From Bacillota bacterium (GTDB lineage Bacteria; Bacillota; Clostridia; Christensenellales; SZUA-584), in assembly GCA_023397655.1 (NCBI GenBank), contig JAEWTW010000017.1, positions 186,001-250,000 of the forward strand: a DNA stretch of 64,000 nucleotides. Direction: 5' to 3'. Both the position numbers and the translations under genes were made by a program. Under the pieces are notes generated by a model that was not told the origin of the DNA, ran no database searches, and worked only from the letters and a program-made list of their open reading frames with translations. Numbering within the stretch: the stretch's first letter is position 1; each line of letters starts with the position of its first letter. Shown here in pieces: positions 8,860 to 18,200 of the stretch.

Positions 8860-9515
8860 GCATACGTATTGACGCGCTGACCAAGCGGTTTGACGACCAT
8901 GTCATATTCGACAATCTCCATCTTGATATCCCGACGGGACGCGTGCTCGCACTCACCGGACGCTCCGGCTGCGGCAAGACCACCCTGCTGCGCATGATCG
9001 CCGGTATCGATACGGATTATTCGGGCCAAATCACCGGCGTGCCGGAAACAAAGTCCTTCATGTTTCAGGAGGATCGCCTGCTGCCGTGGTACGACGTGCG
9101 CCAAAACCTGGAGTTTGTGTTGAAAGACGTAATGAGCAGAGATGAGATGTACAGCGTGATCGGCAATATTCTGACCGCAGTGGATCTCGCCGGGCATGAG
9201 CATAAGAAGCCGGATAAGCTCTCGGGCGGGATGCAGCGCCGTGTGGCCATGGCACGGGCCTTTTGCTATCCGTCTGAGCTGCTGGTCATGGACGAGCCGT
9301 TCAAGGGCTTCGACGCGGGGCTGACTGACGAACTGATTGTACTCTTTGAGCGTTTGTATTCAGCCTCTGGCAAGACGGTGCTGCTGGTACTGCACGAGCC
9401 GGATATCATCGCGCGGCTGGGCTGTGAGGTAATTGATGTTCAAGCGCTGGCTGTGCCCTCACTGAACGGCGCGCAGCGTGACAACCACGAGCTCGGGACG
9501 GTTGAAAACGCGTAA
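8856..9515 (+). CDS. ABC transporter ATP-binding protein, NitT/TauT family
   Basis: A 219-residue ATPase partner of the permease. Walker A is GRSGCGKT at 35-42, the signature is LSGGMQRR, Walker B is ELLVMDEP, and the switch His sits in LVLHEPD. I start it at the ATG at 8856, which overlaps the permease stop (ATGA) and follows GGGAGGA; longer upstream readings are out of place. The gene's last 57 bases overlap the convergent phosphoesterase gene. Function in transport of an unknown small molecule is inferred from the pair. Confidence 0.9.
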   Translation: MSIRIDALTKRFDDHVIFDNLHLDIPTGRVLALTGRSGCGKTTLLRMIAGIDTDYSGQITGVPETKSFMFQEDRLLPWYDVRQNLEFVLKDVMSRDEMYSVIGNILTAVDLAGHEHKKPDKLSGGMQRRVAMARAFCYPSELLVMDEPFKGFDAGLTDELIVLFERLYSASGKTVLLVLHEPDIIARLGCEVIDVQALAVPSLNGAQRDNHELGTVENA

Positions 9516-10304
9516 CGGGAACACGCTGTTGCCGAGACCGCGGCTTAACACCAAAGAAGTATCCCCCACTTTATGCAAGCCGCTGGTGTATTTGGGAAAC
9601 CAGCCCTGCCCCGGTGCGAACAGCCCGCCGATGAACGGCAGCCGTATCTGTCCGCCGTGTGCATGTCCCGAAAACACCAGATCCATCCCGTTTTCAGCGT
9701 AGCTTTCGATGTACTCCGGATGATGCGACAGCAGTATGCGAAAGCCGGAGGTTTCCTCTTCCAGTTTAACTAATTCCTCTATAAATGTTTCGTCACCTTC
9801 AAATGTGGGATCCTTCAGACCCAGCAATTCGATGTCCTCCCCATCCTTTTCCAGTGCGATATGACTGTTGTCCAGCACCGTGATTCCCGCTGTTTCCAGG
9901 CGACCGCACAGTTCGTCGTACCGCCCGGACAGCCATTCGTGGTTGCCGGAGACATAATAAACAGGAGCAATTTCCACCGCGTGCTCTGCGAAATCCATCG
10001 CCGCTTCAATGTTTTTGCTGTGACCGTCCATCAGGTCACCCGTGATCACGATAATGTCCGGCTGACATTCAGCCGAAAGTCTGAGCAGCGTCTGCTGGGA
10101 GCGCCCGAACGATTTGCTCTGCAGGTCCGATACCTGCAGTATTCGGAAGCCATCGAATGCCTGTGATACATCTGTATCGCTGTATTCAATCTCAGTTGTG
10201 ACAATATCATTGTTCTGCCATATGAAGAACGCTGTGAGCGCCACAGCCAGCAAAGCCAGTATGATCAGCATTCTGCGTTTTTTCCTCTTCGTATATTCTT
10301 TCAC
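9459..10304 (-). CDS. Membrane-anchored metallophosphoesterase (YkuE-like)
   Basis: A 281-residue calcineurin-like phosphoesterase. The basic N-terminus followed by LIILALLAVALTAFFIW (about 13-30) is a signal anchor, so the catalytic domain should face outside. The metal-binding motifs are in order: LQVSDLQS (the usual DxH is D-L-Q here, with the His replaced), GDLMDG, GNHEW, LSHHPEY, and GHAHGGQ. YkuE-type proteins have been linked to cell-wall-associated phosphoester hydrolysis. The start is GTG at 10304; an internal ATG at 10271 is an alternative. The 3' end overlaps the ABC ATPase gene. Confidence 0.85.
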   Translation of the reverse strand: MKEYTKRKKRRMLIILALLAVALTAFFIWQNNDIVTTEIEYSDTDVSQAFDGFRILQVSDLQSKSFGRSQQTLLRLSAECQPDIIVITGDLMDGHSKNIEAAMDFAEHAVEIAPVYYVSGNHEWLSGRYDELCGRLETAGITVLDNSHIALEKDGEDIELLGLKDPTFEGDETFIEELVKLEEETSGFRILLSHHPEYIESYAENGMDLVFSGHAHGGQIRLPFIGGLFAPGQGWFPKYTSGLHKVGDTSLVLSRGLGNSVFPLRVFNRPELVVVTLRAVQ

Positions 10305-10410
10305 TCTGCCTCGCTGCCCGTTCTTTTAACGCCAAACCGCGACCGACTTTTATATTCTCACTATACCATGATACCACAAATAACTCATTATGAATTGAAG
10401 TGTCTGATAA

Positions 10411-10442
10411 AACAAAAACTCCCGCCGGATATTTGGCAGGAG
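10411..10442 (-). terminator. Terminator of the cold-shock gene
   Basis: Read leftward, the stem CTCCTGCC/GGCGGGAG (with GT pairs) at 10419-10442 is followed by TTTTTGTTTT. It lies just after the csp stop codon. Confidence 0.75.
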
Positions 10443-10479
10443 CTTCGGTGGGCAAACGCCCGTTCAGATGCGAATCAAA

Positions 10480-10692
10480 TTATACTGCCTGAACATTAGC
10501 AGCGCGGAGCTTGCTGCTGTTCCGGGGATCAGCTTCGACATCAAACGTGACTCTCTGGCCTTCCGAAAGCGTCTTAAAGCCGTCAACTTTGATGCTGGAG
10601 AAGTGCACAAACACATCTTCGCCGCCTTCGTCATTGGCGATAAAACCATAACCCTTGCTCTCGTTAAACCATTTAACTGTACCTTTATACAT
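10480..10692 (-). CDS. Cold-shock protein, CspA family
   Basis: A 70-residue single cold-shock domain that binds single-stranded nucleic acid and acts as an RNA chaperone. RNP1 is KGYGFIA and RNP2 is DVFVHFSSI, both intact. The ATG at 10692 has AAGGAGG at ideal spacing; the upstream in-frame extension has no coding look. The candidate promoter at 10821-10848 implies a leader of about 120 bases, the kind of long 5' leader known from cold-shock mRNAs. Confidence 0.95.
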   Translation of the reverse strand: MYKGTVKWFNESKGYGFIANDEGGEDVFVHFSSIKVDGFKTLSEGQRVTFDVEADPRNSSKLRAANVQAV

Positions 10693-10820
10693 CAAAGATA
10701 CCTCCTTAAAGAATAGCGCGTTCAGATACAAAAAATTCACACCTGCCAGTAAATCATGAAACGAACGCATGACTTACAAAGCAACATGTGAATCGAATCG
10801 TACATCTGAACAACAATAGT

Positions 10821-10848
10821 ATATTACCACAGACAGAAAAAAATTCAA
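10821..10848 (-). promoter_or_regulatory. Candidate sigma-A promoter of the cold-shock gene
   Basis: On the minus strand TTGAAT (10843-10848) and TAATAT (10821-10826) are 16 bases apart, with a TG two bases before the -10. Transcription would begin near 10814, leaving a leader of about 120 bases before the csp start. Confidence 0.55.
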
Positions 10849-10896
10849 GTATTTTTTCTCGGATCAGCCGGGTTTTAGCACTAATTTCAGCGTTAA

Positions 10897-10925
10897 TTGT
10901 ATCATTGTACAAAACGGTATATAAT
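10897..10925 (+). promoter_or_regulatory. Candidate sigma-A promoter of the SIS-domain gene
   Basis: TTGTAT at 10897-10902 and TATAAT at 10920-10925 have an exact 17-base spacer. The SIS-domain start codon is 34 bases downstream. The promoter is divergent from that of the cold-shock gene. Confidence 0.65.
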
Positions 10926-10958
10926 TATGGCATTATAATATCATACGAGGAGCACTCC

Positions 10959-11561
10959 ATGCAGACTGAGGCCATCACCGCAGCAAAAGCCGCTTTTGAT
11001 ATTGAAGCTGACGCCATTCGGCGCATTACCGCCGACATGAACTTTGATGCTTTTGCTCTCGCGGTTGACGCGTTAAGCAAAGCTGAGCGCATCGCGGCCA
11101 GCGGCTGCGGCCACTCAGGCATTGCCTGCCAGCACTTTGCCCACCTGATGTGCTGCATCGAGCGTCCCGCCCGCTTCATCTCCCCGGCGGAAGCCGTGCA
11201 TGGCGCAACCGGGTATATACAAAAGGGTGACGTGATGGTGCTGGCCTCCCGCGGCGGCAAGACCGCCGAACTGCTGCCCATAGTGGATATCTGTCGAAGC
11301 AAACAGGCCTTGATCATCACCGTGACCGAAACCGTGTCTTCCCCGCTGGCCACAGGCGCTGACATCGTGCTGCCTATGCATGTAGAGCGTGAAACAGACA
11401 AATACAACAGTCAGGGCACAACCAGCTTCGTGGTGCTGTGCGCGATATTCGATGCGCTGCAAGCTGCGCTGATTGAGCAGACGGGGTACCGGAACGAACA
11501 GTTCGCGCTGATCCATCCGGGCGGCGCGGTTGGCGAGCGCCTTAACTCTAATAACCTTTAA
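10959..11561 (+). CDS. SIS-domain sugar-phosphate isomerase-like protein (KpsF/GutQ type, no CBS domains)
   Basis: A 200-residue single SIS domain related to arabinose-5-phosphate isomerase. The phosphosugar-binding segment reads IAASGCGHSGIAC, and the second Ser/Thr loop is LASRGGKTAEL. The C-terminus LIHPGGAVGERL is the KpsF/GutQ signature, but the usual CBS pair is missing, so the protein is about 120 residues shorter than KpsF. The ATG at 10959 is set by GAGGAG. A Gram-positive bacterium normally has no KDO pathway, so another sugar phosphate is likely. It stands alone with its own promoter. Confidence 0.8.
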   Translation: MQTEAITAAKAAFDIEADAIRRITADMNFDAFALAVDALSKAERIAASGCGHSGIACQHFAHLMCCIERPARFISPAEAVHGATGYIQKGDVMVLASRGGKTAELLPIVDICRSKQALIITVTETVSSPLATGADIVLPMHVERETDKYNSQGTTSFVVLCAIFDALQAALIEQTGYRNEQFALIHPGGAVGERLNSNNL

Positions 11562-11578
11562 AATATTCCAATTAGTTA

Positions 11579-11607
11579 TTGAAAATTATTATGATTAGTG
11601 ATAAAAT
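11579..11607 (+). promoter_or_regulatory. Candidate sigma-A promoter of the ferritin gene
   Basis: TTGAAA at 11579-11584 and TAAAAT at 11602-11607 have a 17-base spacer. The surrounding sequence is AT-rich. I do not see a convincing Fur or PerR box. Confidence 0.6.
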
Positions 11608-11637
11608 AAGTACAATAATAATGAGGAGGTTATTGAC

Positions 11638-12147
11638 ATGAATCAAAAAGTAGCTTCGTTGATCAACGAACAAATCAACAAGGAACTCTTCTCTGCGTAT
11701 CTCTACATTGATATAGCTAACTTTTACTCCAATGCCGGTCTTTCAGGTTTCGAAAACTGGTTCTTCGTACAGGCGCAGGAAGAACGCGACCACGCCATGC
11801 TTTTCCGCACATATATGCTCAACAACGATGAGGTGATCACGCTGACCGCTGTGGATGGCCCGGGGAAAACATACGAGAACTACATGTCGCCTCTGAAGCT
11901 GACGCTGGAGCATGAGCAATTTGTTACAGCTTCCATCAACAACATCTATGCTGTTGCTTATGAAGAAAAGGACTTCAGGGCCATGCAGTTCCTCGACTGG
12001 TTCATCAAGGAACAGGGCGAGGAGGAAAAGAACGCCAACGATCTGATCCGCAAATTCGAGCTTTTCGGAAGTGATTCCAAGGGGCTTTATCTGCTCGACC
12101 AGGAGCTGGGCGCACGCGTTTACGCTCCCCCGTCTCTTGTGCCGTAA
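11638..12147 (+). CDS. ftnA: Non-heme ferritin
   Basis: A 169-residue bacterial ferritin that stores iron as a ferric mineral in a 24-subunit shell. The four-helix bundle and ferroxidase ligands fit the family: Glu in NKELFSAY, the EERDHA motif in the second helix, Glu in LEHEQ, and the late QGEEEK motif. The start ATG follows GAGGAGG. It is monocistronic, with a promoter and a strong terminator. In an anaerobe it would limit free iron and peroxide damage when oxygen enters. Confidence 0.95.
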   Translation: MNQKVASLINEQINKELFSAYLYIDIANFYSNAGLSGFENWFFVQAQEERDHAMLFRTYMLNNDEVITLTAVDGPGKTYENYMSPLKLTLEHEQFVTASINNIYAVAYEEKDFRAMQFLDWFIKEQGEEEKNANDLIRKFELFGSDSKGLYLLDQELGARVYAPPSLVP

Positions 12148-12174
12148 TACATACCCTGTCTTGAAACAACCAAA

Positions 12175-12208
12175 ACCGCCATACCGGCATCGGACTGGCG
12201 GTTTTTTT
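12175..12208 (+). terminator. Terminator of the ferritin gene
   Basis: The stem ACCGCCA/TGGCGGT (12175-12181 with 12196-12202) is followed by a run of T to 12208. Confidence 0.85.
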
Positions 12209-12223
12209 ATACGCATAGTGTAT

Positions 12224-12253
12224 AAAAAAAGAGGAGCTGTGCTCCTCTTTTTT
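12224..12253. terminator. Bidirectional terminator between ferritin and the giant gene
   Basis: A long A/T-flanked hairpin, AAAAAAAGAGGAGC against GCTCCTCTTTTTTT, gives a T tract in both directions. It is 10 bases from the stop of the giant leftward gene. Confidence 0.8.
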
Positions 12254-12262
12254 ACTATACAT

Positions 12263-15200
12263 TTACCGCCATCTATCAATCATTGCTTCAAAGCGCCCGC
12301 GGATATCCTCCGGCACCTCAGCATCCAGTACCACATCGCCTTCCAGTCTGATTATGACAGCTTTGCCCTTCATGCGCTTGGTAAACGCTTTTGTGAGTGT
12401 TAACCGCCCGTATTCCGCGTTCAGTACGTGACGGTTTCTCAGGTCGACATAGACGGTGTCCTTGCGCCGTTTGAGCCAGCGCATCGTGCGCAGCACCTTC
12501 TCGCGGCCGCTGTCATCGATTGTGCAGATATCTATCACGGTGTTGCGACATAACACCAGCAGCAACAACAGCAGCAATGCCAGACCGATACCTGCCCACA
12601 GCAGCCATGACACACCAGCTTTATCATGCGGCTGCCACCGGCCTGCTGCTATGGCTTCATCCGTGATCGTCACTTCGACCACCTGAATATTTCCCTCTTC
12701 GTCGATGATCTCAACGAGATAGGTACCCGGCGCAATGTCCTCCAGCACCAGCGAATCTGTCCATTCACCGCCCGGCAGCCTTATCTGTTTGCCGTCGCCA
12801 GTAATCTCTTTGGGGTCCATCACCACGTCACCCTTTACCGGCTCCGGCGTATCATCGCCCACGCTGGGGACGGGCTCCGCACCGGCCACAATGAATGGTC
12901 CGAAGGTCTTTCTAGCTGTCAGTCCAAAAGCGTTCTGCGCCATCGCGTGGATGTAGTACGTTCCCGGGTCAGCCAGCGTAATGCTTTCCGTGTAACTGGC
13001 ATATACGCCGCTGTATTGGCTATCGGTGCTGACGGCAAACCCCTTGGCCGTGATCTCTGACATATCGTCCGAAAAGCTGAGCGCCGCCGTGATAACGTCT
13101 GCCGACGTCTCCCCGATCACATAGGGCGCGCTTTCGCAGCTGATTTCAGGCGGGGTCTCGTCCAGCTCGCTTACCGCCACACTGAATTCGGTGGTGTTGC
13201 CCGCTGTATCTGACAGGCTAAATGCATATGTGCCGTTTTGAGACGCTGTCCATATTGTCTCCTGCAGTCCGGTTAGTGTCGCTTTTGTACCGTCCGGCAT
13301 CGTCATTGTCCGATTGCCGCTGCTGCCGGGATCGGCCAGCAGAGACAGACGGATAGCCGCTTTGCCTCCGGTCACCGAGACGACTGAATCAGGAACCGCG
13401 GGTACCTGTTTGTCGATGCGCGCCAGGTAACCCCCGAACTCCGCCTTATTGCCAAACTCGTCCTTCGCTTCGATGAACACATTATGCACGCCATTGGTCA
13501 CCGTTTTGTTCGCTCCCGTCGCAAACGCTTTGTCTTCCAGCGCATACCGGAATGAAACTGCCGAGGCGTCCTTGACGGATACCGCCGTCACGATGACGTT
13601 CTGGTTCGTCCACGTTCCCGCCGTATAACCTCTTCCGTCCGCCGTTTTCATCGTCACGACAACGTCCTTGGGGATGTCTTTGTCTACCGAGACGCGTCCG
13701 GAGTAGCCGTAGTCGCTGGTAAATTCCGCATCCGACGCGCTCACCCTAAACTGCAGGCTGGTGATGCTGGCCAGCGTGGACGGTATTGTAAACTCATTTG
13801 TCGTAACCAGCAAATTGGAGGCGACCGGCCGCCAGACACTGCCGTCGAAATACTGCAGCGTATATGTCAGCAGGTCACCGTCAATATCAAAGCCGCTCCA
13901 CATCACGTTGATGGTGGCTGCACCGCCATACCTTTGCCCATTAGCCGGCGTGTGCACCACCGGCACATCCGGCGGGTCGTTCGCGCTGCTCACCGTGACA
14001 TTGACAATGGCTGTTCCTGAGCCGCCATGTCCGTCCGCCATCGTGTAAGCAAAGCTGTCCGTACCGGCAAACGTTGCGCCGGGCAGATAGCTTATTTTGC
14101 CGTTCTTAATCGCGACGGTACCGTGAGACGGCGTCCCCGCCGACGTCACCATAAAGCCGGACCGACTGTGCAGCTCATCCAGATTCAGCAACGCGTCCGT
14201 ATCGATATCCGTATCGTTTGCCAGCACATCTATCAGCACCTCATCGCCATCCGTCGTTGAAGCGCTGTCGCCCGCGGCTAGCGGGTTATCGTTCACTTGC
14301 CTGACAGTCACGCTGACCGTGGCGACGCTGCCGTAATTGCCGTCCGTCGCCCGATATGTAAAGCTGTCGGTTCCGTTAAAATCATCAGCAGGCGTGTACC
14401 GGATGCCGTCTTCCTCCGGCTCGGCTGTACCATGCGCAGGCTGCTGGATAACCGTTTCCACTGACAGCGGCTCCTGAACAGATGCATTCAGGGCGGCATT
14501 CATGTCGACGTCGGTGTCATTGTTCAGCACGTGGACCAAAACGCTGCTGTCTTCGTTGATAGAAACGGTATCGGCTGCGGCAGAAGGTGCGTCGTTCACC
14601 GGCGTCACATTCACGGTGATTGTACCGGCGTCCTTCTCTCCCGCCTCATCCGCCACGGTATAGCTCAAGATCTCTTGCCCATTCCAGTTGGCGTCGGGCG
14701 TATACTTGATCGTGCTGCCTGTTACCGTTACATCACCGTGCTCCGGGCCGTCGCCTTCTTCCACTGAAACGGTCAGGCTGTCATCATCCGTTGCAATATC
14801 CGGGTCACTGATCAGCCCGCTCACGTCGATGTTCAGCGCTGTGTCCTCCGGGGTAGTCACTGTGTCATCTTCCGCGGAAGGCTTGTCGTTCACCGCCGTC
14901 ACCGTGAATGTGATCTCAGCGATATCCGTCAGTCCTTCGGCATCACACATCTGGTAGCCCAGAGTAAAGCTGCCGTGGTAATTCGCCTCGGGTGTATAGA
15001 CGACCGTGCCGTCATCCTCCGTACTGAAAGTGCCGGGCAGCGAATCCGTGCTGTCCGTGAACATGACAAAGCTCAGCGTATCGCCGGGATCACGGTCCCT
15101 GTCGTTGCTCAGCACGTTGAACGTAACCGGCGTATCCTCCTCAGTCGTAATCAAATCGTCTCTAGCTTCAGGGGCATCGTTTTCACCGTCTTCCTCGATG

Positions 15201-18200
15201 GACAGATAACCGGTGGAGGAACCGCCGTGGCCATCCAGCAGCACATAGGAAATGAGCTGCACACCGGGGAATCCCGGACCGGGCGTAAAGGTGATGATTC
15301 CATCCTCCAGCAGCAGTGTACCAAATGCCTCGCCTTCGAAGGCGCAGGATTCCACGGAAAGCGTATCCAATGAATGCCGCTCGTCCTCGTTCAGATCGGC
15401 TTCGGTGTCAATATCCGTATCGTTTTCCAGCACATTCACGCTCACAGGTATCTCGTCCGCCGTTTCGGCGTAGTCTGTCACGGCTGTCGGATCATCGTTC
15501 ACCTGACGTATCGTCACTGTAACGGTTGCTTTGTCCGTCGCTTCCCCGTCGTCCGCGTTGTATTCGAAGGTATCCGATCCGTTGTAGTTTTCATAAGGAG
15601 TGTACAGTATCTCGCCGTCATCCACCGTGATGCTGCCGTGAGTGGGTGCCAGCAGGTCCGGCTCATCAATGGAGATAAACAGCACCTCTGCCAACGGGTT
15701 CGCATTGAGCCCCGGCTTCTGGTCAATATCCGTATCGCCGCTCAGCACATCAATGAGCACCGGCGTATCCTCATTCGTCATTGCGCTGTCATCATCGGCC
15801 ACCGGCGCATCGTTTACCTGCTGTACCGTGATGGTGATAGTACCGGTGTCAAACAAGCCGAGGTCGTCCGTCACCTTATAAACAAAGCTGTCCACGCCGT
15901 TCCAATCGGCGTCCGGCACGTATGCAATATTGTCACCGTCCACTGCCGCCGTGCCATGTTCAGCCTCCGTCAGTATATCGACCGTCAACGTATCGTCGTT
16001 GGTCTCTATGTCCACTTCGCCGGTCAGCAGCGACCAGTCTTTGGCATAGCTGCTGTCTTCGCTGATAATGGCGGTATCGTCCATAGCCACCGGCGGGTCG
16101 TTGATCATGCTGACGTCGACGGTAAACGTGCAGTCCGTGTAACCGCCGTCCTCATCCGTGACGCGCAGCGTGATAACCGCTGAACCGTTTTGATTGTCCT
16201 TCGGATTCACCGTCACAGTCCTCTCGCCGCCTGTTCCGGCTGTTATCGTCACGTCGCCAAGCCCCACCATCAGCGGTTTCGTGCTGCTTACGACCGTCAC
16301 GGTGAGAGCGTCCCCCGCTGTTTCAACATCGGAAACCGTCAGGCTGCCGACGCCGTCCGCGCCATCCTCAGCCAGGTTCATATCGTCCGGCACCGCCACA
16401 AAAACGGGAAGATCGTTAACACTGATGACCGAAACATTGATGGCACCGGTATCGCTGCCGCCGTGACCATCCTCTGCTTCATACAGTATCACATCGCCGT
16501 CAAAACTGTTGGCATACGGCGTATATATCAGTTTGCTGCCTTCCTGCTCCAGCGTGCCATGCGGAGTGCCCAGAATTTCAGCCGAAACCAGCGTCAAATC
16601 CGCAAGCAGGTGCAGTTCATCCTCATTCAGTGTTTCCAGCGCATCTGTATCCGTGTCGTTGTCCAGCGGGAATATATCGACAGCGTGGTCCTCCTCCGTA
16701 CTCACGTTATCCGTTACCGCTACCGGGTTGTCGTTGACCTGACTAATGGCCACCGTGACCGTTGCTCTGGTCAACGCTTCCCCGTCGTCCGCGTTGTATT
16801 CAAACGTGTCCGAACCGTTGTAATTGGTGTTCGGTGTATAGACGATCTTGCCATCCGACACCTCGATGCCGCCATGCGACGGTGCCAGAAGCCCCGGCTC
16901 ATCAATGGATATTGTGATCGCTTCAGACTCCGGATGATCATTCAATCCCGCCGTCATGTCCACATCGCTGTCGCCTTCCAGCACGTCGATGGACACCGGC
17001 GTATCCTCATTCGTCACCGCGCTGTCGTCATCGGCGACCGGCGCGTCGTTTACCTGCGTGACTGTGACCGTCACCGTTGCCTCATTGCTCAGCAGTCCTG
17101 CCGCATCCTTTGTCACATAGGTGAACGTCACAGGGCCGTTATAATCAGGCTTCGGGTCGATATCAACGCCCTTCTCATCGGCCGATACGGTGATCACGGC
17201 GTTCGGGTCACTGTCTGTCACCGAGGCCACGTAGAGGCGCTCAGTATCCGGGTTTGTGTCAAGGTCATCGTCTTCGTCGTTACCCAGCACATCCAGCGAT
17301 GTCTGCTCATCCTCGCTGATAACAAATGCGTCGTTAATGGCCACAGGCGCGTCGTTGACGCTCAGCACCACGAATTCGAAGCTTTCCGTGTCCGTCAGCC
17401 CGCCCGGGTCGGTGGCTGTTATCGTAATCGTCGTGGAACCGTTCCATTTCAAATACGGCTGAATGTCTATGTTTCGCTGATCGCCGGACGTCGCGTCGAT
17501 ATTTACGCCATACCGCACCAGTATCGGGTTTGAGCTGGCCGCAGCCAGAGATACCTCCACCGATCCGTCTGAAATATCTGTGTCGTTGTCAACATCCGTC
17601 ACGGTAAACGGTATGTCGTTTTGCGGTACGCACTCGTTAACCGTATACGAAGGATCCCCCAGATATGTGATCACAGGCGGGTCGTTGACAGGCGTCACGC
17701 TGATTAATACAGTGAAGTTATATTCGTTGCTGCCTTCCGTGCCGCCATGGTCCTTGATACTGTAGATGAACGAGTCTTCTTCGTTGCTGTTCTGATATGT
17801 GGTGTAATAAATGAATTCACCGTCTTCGTCAATCTCGACCGTCCCATGTTGCGGCTCCTGCGCTATGCCGATGATCTCGATATCGTCCGGCGATGTGAGA
17901 TAATCCACGTCATCGTTGGGGCGTACGTTCAGCTGGGTGCGTACATCCTCGACCACAGTGAACGCGTCATCGCCGTTCATCGGGGTATCGTCCACCGAGT
18001 CCACCGAAACTGTGAACTCTTCATAGCTGGTCAGGCCTTCTTCATCCTTCACCGTGAGCCGGATCGTGGACAATCCGAACTTGTTTGCTGCCGGTATGGC
18101 CTGCACTGTACGCTCAGAGCCGTCGCCGCCCTCCGTATTCACCACTGTAATGGAAGCCAGCGGGAACAGTTCCGTATTTGTCGAAGTCACCGATATCTGC

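Noticed and set aside
16190..17533. A 447-codon frame on the plus strand
   Set aside because: Antisense of the giant gene; the repeat structure keeps it open. No Shine-Dalgarno site and Arg/Val/His-rich.
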